From an uncultured bacterium (GTDB lineage Bacteria > Cyanobacteriota > Vampirovibrionia > Gastranaerophilales > Gastranaerophilaceae), in assembly GCA_949286705.1 (NCBI GenBank), contig CASEDF010000010.1, positions 1-48,150 on the forward strand: a stretch of 48,150 bases of DNA, read 5' to 3'. A program made the position numbers and the translations under genes. Shown here one piece after another: positions 39,543 to 48,150 of this stretch (its first letter is position 1; each line of letters starts with the position of its first letter). The notes under the pieces are model-generated. The model saw nothing but the letters and a program-made list of their open reading frames with translations, made no database searches and was not told the origin of the DNA.

Positions 39543-40262
39543 TCAATCAGTAAAATTAAATTCATCTTTGAATTTCTCTTTAAATTTTTCAAATACGGTC
39601 AGCAAGATTTCTTCATCTTCTACACTTGCATAACAATCTTCGTCAGGATTTTCCGTATCTTCAACTCTTAATATAACGACTTCTCCGGAATCACTAACAT
39701 CTGCAGGCAAGAGTATAACATATTCTTCGCCCATATATTCAATTAAATCAAGAAATTCAAAATTAACTTTGTTACCTTTTTCATCGTAAAGTGTGATAAT
39801 ATTATCTAAGATATCAAGCTCCTGGTCAGTAAAATCCTCTTTGCCTATGTAAAAACCGATTTTCCTTTTAGACTTATTCTCTTTAACATCTAAACCCATC
39901 TCTTTGGTTATTATATCGAAATGTTTTTTAAGGCTTGTCAGCAATGACTCACTGACATAATCTTCAACAAACAAAATACACGAATGAGTAAACTTTTGAC
40001 AATCTTTTATAAAATACATAAAAGCGTCAAAGTATTTATTAGGATCGTTTTTATTCCACTCATTAAGACCTATAACAATGTCACCTTCATACCTATTCTT
40101 AAAGCGTGTACATTCATGTCTTGATTCCCAAAGATAGCGGTCGATTTCCCTGAATCTTTCATTTTCAGAAACATAAGAGAATTCAAATTCAAAATAACCA
40201 TTTGTGAACAGGTCATTACAGAACCCCTTCACTTTTTTATAATTACCTTGAATCAAATACAT
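39543..40262 (-). CDS. DUF1292-containing protein, 239 aa
   Basis: The C-terminal ~85 residues form a DUF1292-like acidic beta domain: NIITLYDEKGNKVNFEFLDL, EYVILLPAD, VVILRVEDTENPDEDCYASV and a final helix. The N-terminal ~150 residues (YLIQGNYKKVKGFCNDLFTN and WESRHECTRFKNRYEGDIVI) are not recognised; similarity to phage-like adaptor or SMI-type folds cannot be asserted. ATG 40262 is used because GGAGG is 9 bases upstream; the ATG at 40271 is too near it. Confidence 0.75.
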   Translation of the reverse strand: MYLIQGNYKKVKGFCNDLFTNGYFEFEFSYVSENERFREIDRYLWESRHECTRFKNRYEGDIVIGLNEWNKNDPNKYFDAFMYFIKDCQKFTHSCILFVEDYVSESLLTSLKKHFDIITKEMGLDVKENKSKRKIGFYIGKEDFTDQELDILDNIITLYDEKGNKVNFEFLDLIEYMGEEYVILLPADVSDSGEVVILRVEDTENPDEDCYASVEDEEILLTVFEKFKEKFKDEFNFTD

Positions 40263-40768
40263 TTTGTTCATCCTCCGTTTTTCAGTATATGTAGCAGGCG
40301 ATTACCTTACAACAACAGTATACCATATGCAAAATTTTTAACTGTGGAAAGCTGTTTCTTATATACGATGAATTGTTTATCAACAAGTTCAAGACAGAAA
40401 TACTGTTTTCACGTCACGGAAGTTTGCCATACCTTATAACATATTCAGGATTATAATATGTCACACCATTATAACGAGTTTTATTTCCGGAAAAAGATGG
40501 CGGCTATGTTTACTTCAAAAAATAGGTATTATGTTTTTAATTTTTCACCATAGTATATTTTTTCCGCAAAGCATATTCTCACTCCTTGTTTCTTTATGAC
40601 TATAATATACTATGGTGTATATGTTTAGCTGGAAAAATTGTTCATCAATCAAAACCTTTGGTTCAATGCAAGAAAAAAATAAATGCATACACATAGGAAA
40701 CTGCACAAAACCAGAAAAAACAGCCCCCTTATGGTAGAATAAAATAAACTACCGTAAGGGGGATTTAT
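40263..40768. other. Non-coding region with inverted repeats
   Basis: No gene is seen. There is a perfect 14-bp inverted repeat (CACCATAGTATATT 40546-40559 with 40604-40617) around 44 bases, and a second 14-bp stem (CCCCCTTATGGTAG 40724-40737 with CTACCGTAAGGGGG). The second stem directly precedes the IS3 remnant, and the flank may contain the IS end. Confidence 0.5.
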
Positions 40769-41570
40769 ATGACAAAAGAAGAATATAGGCATTTCAAAAT
40801 ATATGAAAGAGAAATAATAGAAATAAGCGAGATGTGCCGGTTTTTGATATTTCCAAAAGCGGTTGCTATGTCTATGCTAAACGCATGAATATGCCTGAAA
40901 AAAATTTACCTTTAGCTGAAAAAATCACCGAATGTCAGGAAAAGCACTGTAAAACTTACGGTTACCGAAAAGTGTATATAGGGCTTAAACGATAATGAGT
41001 ACACCGCAATCCTAAAACCATGCTCCTAGTTATACAGATATACAATCTGTTGTCAGAAGGCTGAAAAAAGAAATGTCCCGATTACGGTATTTATCTTCAC
41101 CGTTACGATAATTTATTGAACAGAGGTTTTAATACTGACAAACCGAATCAAAAGTAGATAACAGATATATCATACATCAAAAACAGATAAGAAACGCTGT
41201 ATATTTCTGTTATACAATTTTTGATTGATAACATTATAATTGCTTATAACACAGAAAAGAAACAGAACATAATCTTGTGTTAAGCACCATCTGAGCAGCC
41301 AAGAAAAAATAAGTCACTGCAGAGTTGCAGCTCTACAGTGACCAATGCTTTCAATAAACATCTCATCCGTATTTAACCTGACACAATCATGCAGCATAAC
41401 ACCGTCAATTTCAAAATACTGAAATTCATATGACAATTCATTAGCTGAAAATTTCTTTTCAATTCGTAGAACTGAATGCTTTTTCCGGACACAGCTTTAA
41501 ACCTTGTGGAGGTTCGACTTCTAATGTGTGAATACATTATCCTTTTTCTACAATTTCCGTTTTCCGAGGC
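40769..41570 (+). pseudogene. Degraded IS3-family transposase
   Basis: Fragments in several frames line up with an IS3/IS150-type OrfB. They are MTKEEYRHFKIYEREIIE, then YVYAKRMNMPEKNLPLAEKI, CQEKHCKTYGYRKVYIGLKR, KKKCPDYG-like pieces, ITDISYIK, YISVIQFL...IIAYNTEK, VTAELQLYSDQ, NLTQSCSITPSISKY, NSYDNSLAENFFS and VEVRLLMCEYIILFL. They are interrupted by many stops and shifts. The DDE residues are scattered across broken frames, so it cannot make a protein. It indicates an old insertion between the DUF1292 gene and the rhamnose locus. Confidence 0.85.
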
Positions 41571-41582
41571 GGTGTTTTTTTC

Positions 41583-42167
41583 CTATTCGTCGTTAAATTC
41601 TTTTAAATTAGTCAGAGCGCTTTTGTTTATCGAGAAAAGCAAATCGCATATTACATTCTCGTCGGTAGCGTAATCTGAGCGCACCCACTGAATTATTATA
41701 CCTGTACTGCCGTTTAAAATATAGGAAAAAATGTATTGTTCCACATCCGAAAAAAAAGTGATATTCAGGTTATCAATAAATTTAAGAATGGACCTCTGCA
41801 TAAACATTGACTTGAATTTCGGATCCGCTGCGTCTATAAGAAGAGTTCTGAACACCTTATCATTATCTCTTAAATATTTAAGGAAAGATAAAATATATTT
41901 ATGCGCTCCCATATCGTTTTCTTCGGCAATTTTTTTAAGATGCTCCTCTGTTTCGTCTATAATCTCGTTCTCAAGCTCTTTTAAAAGATCCGCCGGCTCC
42001 TCATAGTGAGCATAAAAGGTTGAGCGGTTTAGGTCTGCTCTGTCGCAAAGCTCTCTGACTGAAATCTTATGAATATCCCCTTTTTCTCTGAGTAAATCCA
42101 TTAAAGCATTCTTAAACATAAGTTTTGAGAGCCGTGTTCTTTGATTATTTTTTATATTCACTGTCAT
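41583..42167 (-). CDS. TetR-family transcriptional regulator, 194 aa
   Basis: The N-terminal HTH (KFNDE-type end aside) has MFKNALMDLLREKGDIHKIS followed by VRELCDRADLNRSTFYAHY, the classical TetR recognition helix at about residues 37-57. The C-terminal helical domain (EYLKFIDNLNITFFSD-like region) resembles TetR_C_8 domains that bind small ligands. It is divergent from the transporter/rhamnosidase genes, with overlapping divergent promoters and palindromes at 42205-42256. It is the likely regulator of the rhamnose genes. Confidence 0.88.
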   Translation of the reverse strand: MTVNIKNNQRTRLSKLMFKNALMDLLREKGDIHKISVRELCDRADLNRSTFYAHYEEPADLLKELENEIIDETEEHLKKIAEENDMGAHKYILSFLKYLRDNDKVFRTLLIDAADPKFKSMFMQRSILKFIDNLNITFFSDVEQYIFSYILNGSTGIIIQWVRSDYATDENVICDLLFSINKSALTNLKEFNDE

Positions 42168-42204
42168 TAACTCCTCATTTTTTTGATTTTATGTCGGTTT
42201 TACA

Positions 42205-42256
42205 ACAATCATTATATAAACTGATGATTGTAAGTGCAACATTGTGTTGTTATAAT
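42205..42256. promoter_or_regulatory. Overlapping divergent promoters with operators
   Basis: Rightward: TTGTAA (42228-42233), 17-bp spacer, TATAAT (42251-42256). Leftward (minus): TTGCAC (42234-42239), 17-bp spacer, TATAAT (42211-42216). The two -35 boxes are directly adjacent. Palindromes ACAATCAT/ATGATTGT (42205-42231) and CAACATTGTGTTG (42237-42249) cover both promoters. A single TetR dimer bound here could switch both directions. Confidence 0.7.
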
Positions 42257-42311
42257 AGCATTGTAATACAAAATTCGCAAAATGTCAAGCGAAAGAAAAG
42301 AGGTTTTACTA

Positions 42312-43763
42312 ATGTTCAAAAAATTTGAATCCCCGCTTTTAAACTCAAGAGTTAAAAGCGCAGAAGTACAAAAAAGCGAAAAATGGCTCGGATACTTATT
42401 GGGTCCTGCCGGCGCTCTGCTTTTAAACGCGGTTCTCGGTACATATCTTAACGTGTACTATACGGATGTTCTTAATCTCACTTCCGTTTGGGGAGGCGCA
42501 TTCTTAACAATTTTCCCGGTAGTTTCAAAAATTATAGACGCAATAACTAATATCATTATGGGATATGTTATTGACCATACAAAAACTAAGCAGGGAAAAG
42601 CTCGTCCTTGGATATTTATATCCGCCCCCATGATCACCGTAACAGGAATTCTTCTTTTCACCGTTCCCTCCGGCAATGAGACACTTCAGGTCATTTGGGT
42701 ATTGATTTCCTATAATCTTTTCTATTCACTGGCATACACGATTTTCAGTATGAGCCACTGTCTTATGGTTCCCCTTTCAACACGAAACACCGAACAGCGC
42801 GGTTCGCTTTCCGTTTTTAATCAGATTTCAACTATTATGATGAGCGGAATCATTGTCGCACTTATCTTCCCCATGGTAATTATGCCTGTTCTCGAAGTTG
42901 ACAAATCAAAATGGATTGTTACAATGTGTATCCTTTCCATACTTGCGCTTCCTCTTACTTTGCTTGAATACTACTTCACAAAAGAAAGAGTTACTCTTGA
43001 ATCGGCAGACATTGAACAGGAAGAAAAAACACCGTATAAAGAATCCCTTAAAGCAATTTTTACCGATAAATACATGATTCTTATTCTTCTTTACTTCCTG
43101 ATTTATACTGTTGGCACACAGTTTAAGAATCTCGGACTTGTTTATTTCTGCAACTATGTTTTAGGAACATACAACGACGGAACAACACAAACGCTGATTT
43201 CTGTTGTAGGCGGTATCCCCATGGGTATAGGCATATTTGCCGTTTGGCCCCTTGCAAAAAAATTCGGAAAAAGAAATCTTACTATGGCAGGATTTGTTTT
43301 ATACGCGATCGGCAGCGGTATCTGCTGGATGTTCCCCACAAACATGGTTATTGTAATAATCGGTCAGTTTATTAAAAATATCGGCGGACTTCCCTGCTCG
43401 TATGTGTTTATGGCACTCTTCGCCGACATTCTCGACCACATGGAATGAAAAAAAGGCTTCAGATGCGACGGCGTTGCAATGTCAATTTACAACACAATCG
43501 CCGTTGCCAGCATCGGTATTGTTACAGGACTATTTAACCTTCTCCTTGCAAAAACAGGTTATGTAGCTCCTTATTATAATGCCGCAGGCGAGCTTATTGC
43601 CGTGCAGAGCGAATCGGTTAAAAGCGCAATAACATTCTCTTTTGTAGGCCTTGAGACAATTACTGCCGTTATTCTCGTTGTAATTTTGGCATTTATCTCC
43701 GTTGAGAAAAATATTCACCAAAAACAGGACGAAATAAAAGCAAGAAAAGAAAATATAAAATAA
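42312..43763 (+). pseudogene. GPH-family transporter gene interrupted by TGA at a conserved Trp
   Basis: Two in-frame parts, 42312-43448 (378 aa) and a continuation to 43763, make one 483-codon GPH symporter. The first part has [20 protein letters not shown] then RPWIFI. The parts are separated by a single TGA at 43446-43448. It falls in the motif (HME-stop-KKGFRCDG) where the paralogue at 24255 has YMEWKSGERNEG, so TGG became TGA. UGA is a normal stop in this genome (fhs ends with it). Read-through or a sequencing error remains possible. ATG 42312 has AGAGG 8 bases upstream. By position it would import rhamnose or a rhamnoside. Confidence 0.8.
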
Positions 43764-43810
43764 TTTAATTAAGCTAAAAAACTGACGAATAATTTATCGA
43801 GGTGAAAACA

Positions 43811-46381
43811 ATGAAAGCCGTAAACCTTCTTACGGAATACATGAAAAATCCCTTAGGAATAGATATAAGCAATCCGAGACTGTTTTGGACTTGTCAGGAC
43901 GGTATTATGCAAACCGCATACCGTATTGAAGCCGAAGACGAAAAAGGCGCGGTTCTTTGGGACAGCGGAAAAGTTGATTCTTCACAGATGACCGGTATAC
44001 GATATCCGCTGAATCTCCTGTCCCGGCAGAGAGTGTACTGGAAGGTAAAGCTCTGGGACGAAAATCAAAAAGAAGGCGAATGGTCGGAAACTGCGTTTTT
44101 CGAGCTTGCTTTTCTTAAAAACGGCGACTGGAAAGCAAAATGGATTACGGGTAATTACAAGGTAAAGAAAAAAAACCGCTATCCTGCCGACTGTTTTAAA
44201 AAATCATTCACAGCGAAAAATCCCGTAGAAAGCGCCAGGCTTTATATGACAGCCTGCGGACTTTACAGCGTTCGGATAAACGGTTCGGATTTTGGTATGC
44301 CACTTGCTCCGGGAATAACCGATTACAGAAAAAGAGTTCAGTATCAGACATACGATGTTACAGCGCTTATAAAAAAGGATAATGTTATTGAAGCCCGGCT
44401 GTCTGACGGCTGGTACAGAGGCTCCTGCGGAGCATGGGGACTTAAAAATCAGTACGGAACAGAAACAAAGCTTTTGGCTCAGCTCGAAATTAGATACAAA
44501 GACGGCACATCTGATACCATAATAACCGATAATTCATGGCAATGGTCAAACGACGGTCCCGTAACTGCGGCCGATATTCAGGACGGAGAAAATATTGACG
44601 CTTGCAAAAAGCCTTCATACTCAGGAAAAGCAAAGGAAACTTCTCACAATGTAATCCCCTCTTGTTCAAATAATGTTCCGATTGCTGAAATGGAAACCTT
44701 TAAAGGAAAGATGCACACGGCTCCTTCCGGCAGGAGGATTATAGATTTCGGACAAAATATTGCAGGTTATATATCTTTTAAGATTAACGCAAAAAAAGGT
44801 CAGAAGCTGCTTATGCGCTTCGGCGAGCTTATTGACGAAAACGGCGAGCTTACTCTTAAAAATATTCAGTGCAGCACAAAGAAAAAAACTACGCCTCTCC
44901 AGGAAATAAAATATTTATGCAAAGACGGCGTAAATGAATATAAAACAAAATTTTCAATATTCGGCTTCAGGTATGCGGAGATTACCTCTGACGCTGATAT
45001 TAATGAGGAAGATTTTACAGCCGTTGCCGTTTATTCAAAAATGGAGGAAACAGGCTTTTTCGACAGTTCAAACGAGCTTCTCAACAAATTCGTAACCGCC
45101 ACAAAATGGTCCGCTAAAAGCAACAGCACCGACCTTCCCACAGACTGTCCCACAAGAGAGAGGCACGGCTGGCTGGGAGATGCTCAGATTTTCTGCAATA
45201 CTGCAAGCTATCTTTTTAACTACGCTTCATTTGCACAGAAATATGAAAACGATATTTGCGATGCACAGCACAAAAACGGCAGCTTTACTCAAATAGTGCC
45301 AGTCGGCGGTATTGATTTTTATATGAACGTTATGGACGGTTCTGCAGGCTGGTCCGACGCCGGCATATACATTCCTTACAGAATATACAAGATGTACGGC
45401 AATACAGCTATTCTAACGGAAAAATATGATGCCATGCGTCGTTTTGCCGAGTATAAAATTAAAACGCTTGGAAAATGGTATATGACTGCACTTCCCACAG
45501 GCGCAGGTTTTAAGGCATCGAGAAATATCGCAAACTACGGACAGTCTTACGGCGAATGGGCTGAACCCGCAGATGTTAAAGCGTTGGAAATATCTGATTT
45601 TATCAGTCCTCATCCTGAAGAAACTACGGCATATCTTGTCTATATGCTTCGGTGTATGGAAGAAATCGCAGAGGTTTTAGGAAAAACCGGTGACGCTGAA
45701 CGCTATAAGCACTATGCGAAAAAAGCTAAAAACGGCTATCAGAAGCTTGTCGGCACAAAGAAATTTTCCCTTGACACAGACAGACAGGCAAAGCTTGTAA
45801 GACCCTTATACTTCAATCTTTTAAATGACGAGCAAAACGAATTCGCAAAAAAGCGTCTTATCAAGGCTCTTGATAATTACGGCTGGCGCCTGGGAACAGG
45901 ATTTCTTTCTACTCCGCTTATTCTTGATGTACTTGCAGACATAAATATAGACTACGCATACAGGCTTCTTGAAAACGAGGAGATGCCCGGCTGGCTTTTC
46001 ATGACAAAAAGCGGAGCCACAACAATATGGGAAAGCTGGGAAGGAACTCAGGCTCAGGGCGGTATAGCCTCACTTAACCACTATTCAAAAGGCGCAGTGT
46101 GCGAATGGCTGTTCCGTTCAATGTGCGGCATAAATATTGACGGTGAAAATCATTTCATTATTAGGCCTCTCCCCGGCGGTCATTTCTCTTACGGAAAGTC
46201 AGAATATAAAAGCATTTACGGCACTGTAACATCAGGCTGGAGAAAGAAGGACGACGGTTACGAATACGAAATAACAGTGCCGTCAAACACAACAGCGCTG
46301 ATTATTCTGCCGGGGAAAGCGCCCAAGCAGGTAACCGCAGGCGTATATACTATTAAGGATTCGGAGCTTGATGTAAAATGA
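43811..46381 (+). CDS. Alpha-L-rhamnosidase, GH78, 856 aa
   Basis: The order of domains matches GH78: an N-terminal beta domain (NPLGIDISNPRLFWTCQD), the rhamnosidase N module (RLYMTACGLYSVRINGSDFG), a concanavalin-like domain, and an (alpha/alpha)6 catalytic barrel. The acid motif LPTDCPTRERHGWLGDAQIF is at about residues 438-458, with EMPGWLFMTKSGATTIWESW further on. The protein ends in a C-terminal beta domain. There is no signal peptide, so it acts on imported rhamnosides. ATG 43811 is preceded by GAGGTG. It overlaps the next gene by 4 bases (ATGA). Confidence 0.94.
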   Translation: MKAVNLLTEYMKNPLGIDISNPRLFWTCQDGIMQTAYRIEAEDEKGAVLWDSGKVDSSQMTGIRYPLNLLSRQRVYWKVKLWDENQKEGEWSETAFFELAFLKNGDWKAKWITGNYKVKKKNRYPADCFKKSFTAKNPVESARLYMTACGLYSVRINGSDFGMPLAPGITDYRKRVQYQTYDVTALIKKDNVIEARLSDGWYRGSCGAWGLKNQYGTETKLLAQLEIRYKDGTSDTIITDNSWQWSNDGPVTAADIQDGENIDACKKPSYSGKAKETSHNVIPSCSNNVPIAEMETFKGKMHTAPSGRRIIDFGQNIAGYISFKINAKKGQKLLMRFGELIDENGELTLKNIQCSTKKKTTPLQEIKYLCKDGVNEYKTKFSIFGFRYAEITSDADINEEDFTAVAVYSKMEETGFFDSSNELLNKFVTATKWSAKSNSTDLPTDCPTRERHGWLGDAQIFCNTASYLFNYASFAQKYENDICDAQHKNGSFTQIVPVGGIDFYMNVMDGSAGWSDAGIYIPYRIYKMYGNTAILTEKYDAMRRFAEYKIKTLGKWYMTALPTGAGFKASRNIANYGQSYGEWAEPADVKALEISDFISPHPEETTAYLVYMLRCMEEIAEVLGKTGDAERYKHYAKKAKNGYQKLVGTKKFSLDTDRQAKLVRPLYFNLLNDEQNEFAKKRLIKALDNYGWRLGTGFLSTPLILDVLADINIDYAYRLLENEEMPGWLFMTKSGATTIWESWEGTQAQGGIASLNHYSKGAVCEWLFRSMCGINIDGENHFIIRPLPGGHFSYGKSEYKSIYGTVTSGWRKKDDGYEYEITVPSNTTALIILPGKAPKQVTAGVYTIKDSELDVK

Positions 46382-47751
46382 CTTACCACTTAGCAATTGA
46401 TATCGGAGCTTCAAGCGGCAGGGCAATTATCGGTTATATCGAAAACGATAAGCTTAAGCTTGAAGAGATTTACCGCTTTGAAAACTACATAAAAAAAGAC
46501 TGCGGCGAGCTTGTATGGGACATTGATAATCTCTTGAATCAGGTTATTGCCGGCATAAAAAAATGCAATGAAATAAACAAAATTCCCGAAACCGTAGCCA
46601 TTGATACATGGGGCGTTGATTATGTATTGATTGATGAAAACGGAAACGAAATTCTTCCGGCTGTATCGTACCGCGCTAACAGAACTGACAGTGTTCAAGA
46701 GGAAATCGGAAAAATACTTTCTCAGAAGGATCTGTATGTCAGAACAGGTATTCAAAAACAGAATTTCAATACGCTGTATCAGCTTTACTGCGATAAAAAA
46801 TCAGGAAAACTCAAAAAGGCAAAATATTTTCTTTTGATACCTGATTATCTTGCCTATAAGCTCACGGACAAAATGACAAACGAGTACACCAACGCCACAA
46901 CCACAAACCTTGTAAATGCCGCCGCAAAAGACTGGGATAATGAAATAATAGAAAAACTCGGTCTGCCGAGAAGCATTTTTCTTGACTTGTCTCTTCCAAA
47001 AACGAAAATAGGTTGCTTTAATGAAAAAACCAAAAATACGGCAGGCTTTGACGCAAAAGTTATTTGCGCGCCCAGCCACGATACCGCAAGCGCCGTTTGT
47101 GCCTGTCCTGTAAATGACAATTCAGTTTACATTTCATCCGGAACATGGTCGCTTATCGGAACGGAAAACAGTTACCCTGTTTTGACAGAAGAAGCGCTTC
47201 AGGCGAATTTCACCAACGAAGGTGGCATTAATTACAGATTTCGTTTTCTTAAAAACATTATGGAAATGTGGCTGTTCCAGAGTATTCGCAGGGATATTAT
47301 GAAATCCATGACTTACGACGAAATGATGTTTGCAGCAATGAAAAGCGGCTATGAAAAGAAAATTAATCCAAACGCCCCTGAGTTTATCGCCCCAGAAAAC
47401 ATGATAAACGTCGTCAGAAAACATCTGAATAATGAAAATCTTCCCTTGGACTGCGTTATTAATTCAGTTTATCATTCCCTTGCCCGGAGCTATGCCGATG
47501 CGGTAGCAGAAATAGAAAAAATAAGCGGTAAGAATATAGACTCTATAAATATTGTGGGAGGCGGCTCAAAAGACAGCTATTTAAACAGCCTTACAAAAAA
47601 ATATACAGGCAAAAAAGTCTTTGCAGGTCCCACAAAAGCCACAGCCACAGGCAATATAGCCTCACAGCTTATGTACAGCGATAAAAATCTTACATTGGAA
47701 AAAGTAAGAGAGCTTATAAAAAATTCTCTTGACATTAAGGAGGTTAACTGA
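46378..47751 (+). CDS. rhaB: Rhamnulokinase, 457 aa
   Basis: This FGGY-family sugar kinase phosphorylates L-rhamnulose at C1. Features are HLAIDIGASSGRAIIGYI (phosphate loop 1), DTWGVDYVLIDENG, the FGGY-N core, SSGTWSLIGTENSYP (phosphate 2), and NIVGGGSKDSYLNSL with ATATGNIASQL for adenosine. It is normal in length and overlaps the rhamnosidase gene. The following genes are disrupted, so the kinase may have lost its substrate supply. Confidence 0.95.
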   Translation: MTYHLAIDIGASSGRAIIGYIENDKLKLEEIYRFENYIKKDCGELVWDIDNLLNQVIAGIKKCNEINKIPETVAIDTWGVDYVLIDENGNEILPAVSYRANRTDSVQEEIGKILSQKDLYVRTGIQKQNFNTLYQLYCDKKSGKLKKAKYFLLIPDYLAYKLTDKMTNEYTNATTTNLVNAAAKDWDNEIIEKLGLPRSIFLDLSLPKTKIGCFNEKTKNTAGFDAKVICAPSHDTASAVCACPVNDNSVYISSGTWSLIGTENSYPVLTEEALQANFTNEGGINYRFRFLKNIMEMWLFQSIRRDIMKSMTYDEMMFAAMKSGYEKKINPNAPEFIAPENMINVVRKHLNNENLPLDCVINSVYHSLARSYADAVAEIEKISGKNIDSINIVGGGSKDSYLNSLTKKYTGKKVFAGPTKATATGNIASQLMYSDKNLTLEKVRELIKNSLDIKEVN

Positions 47752-48150
47752 TGTCATACAAAGAAGCTAAAGAAAAATACGCCGCATAATCCTACAATAG
47801 AAAATGTACAGGCAGGAGTAGAAGCCTTTAAGGAAAGCGGTTCAGACTGTATAATCGCAATAGGCGGCGGCTCATCAATGGACACGGCAAAGGCAATCGG
47901 AATAATAATAAAGAATCCGGAGTTTTCCGATGTTCGTTCACTTGAGGGCGCAGCGCACACAAAGAATAAATGCGTACCCATTATCGCAGTACCCACAACG
48001 GCAGGAACAGCGGCAGAGGTAACGATAAACTATGTAATCACCGACGCAGAGAAAACAGAAAGATGGTATGCGTAGATGTGCACGATATACCTGTAGTAGC
48101 AGTAGTAGACCCGGATATGATGTCAACAATGCCGAAGGGACTTACGGCGG
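47751..48150 (+). pseudogene. Deletion junction: rhamnose-isomerase-like 5' end fused to lactaldehyde reductase fragment
   Basis: ATG 47751 follows AAGGAGG and overlaps the rhaB stop. It encodes MSYKEAKEKYAA, which looks like the start of L-rhamnose isomerase (RhaA), and stops at the next codon. In a shifted frame the sequence at once becomes NPTIENVQAGVEAFKESGSD, CIIAIGGGSSMDTAKAIGII and VPTTAGTAAEVTINYV. These are mid-protein motifs of iron-containing lactaldehyde reductase (FucO). Near 48065 a further shift leads into MVCVDVHDIPVVAVVDPDMM. The gene continues beyond the window. The RhaA identity rests on only 12 residues. Confidence 0.8.

Noticed and set aside
43446-43448. UGA decoded as tryptophan throughout (alternative genetic code)
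   Set aside because: Several intact genes end at TGA (for example fhs and the 25-aa peptide) with no extension of family homology beyond, so UGA is a stop here.

Overview
The window looks like a Gram-positive Clostridia chromosome, probably an Oscillospirales/Ruminococcaceae-type gut commensal. The clues are strong AGGAGG ribosome binding sites, a short HisG paired with HisZ, formate-tetrahydrofolate ligase, Clostridia-type tRNAs, and genes for sialic acid and rhamnose glycans. The species cannot be named from the sequence alone.

Positions 253-23753 are an integrated mobile element of about 23.5 kb, visibly more AT-rich than its surroundings. It sits in the 3' half of a tRNA-Trp gene. A perfect 45-bp direct repeat (253-297 and 23709-23753) marks attL and attR. 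A tyrosine integrase and an excisionase-like HTH protein lie next to attR, and arm-type repeats (core AAGTGTAGAT) lie inside both ends. The left third holds a Xre repressor with an operator, a lipoprotein, secreted and membrane proteins, a serine resolvase with a res-like site, a J-domain protein and other small genes. A phage-like divergent promoter region follows at 6462-6567. The centre has tiny genes behind structured RNA leaders, including one with an S-box (SAM riboswitch)-like core. It also has an HNH endonuclease, a DUF5659 protein and a P-loop ATPase. Two diverged inverted copies of a ~250-bp AT-rich non-coding module flank this centre. The right part is dominated by a 2464-residue phage tape-measure-like protein with an SH3-like domain. 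No capsid, portal, terminase or other tail gene is present, nor a relaxase. The element therefore resembles a phage satellite or a degenerate/novel integrative element, and is the most unusual thing in the window.

Right of the tRNAs (tRNA-Trp and a CAU tRNA, with a consensus promoter) the chromosome resumes. It has a zinc-ribbon protein and a GPH-type transporter on the minus strand. Then comes a plus-strand operon fhs-hisZ-hisG-hisD-hisC-hisB-hisH-hisA-hisF-hisIE, which covers histidine synthesis except histidinol phosphatase. Minus-strand genes follow: a membrane protein, a RACo-like [2Fe-2S]/ASKHA protein, a secreted GH33 sialidase and a DUF1292 protein. Next is a decayed IS3-family transposase.

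The last 6.5 kb is a rhamnose locus that appears to be decaying. A TetR-like regulator is divergent from a transporter broken by TGA at a conserved Trp. Intact alpha-L-rhamnosidase and rhamnulokinase genes follow. At the end, about 12 codons resembling the start of rhamnose isomerase are joined to the interior of a lactaldehyde-reductase-like gene, as if a deletion had removed what lay between.
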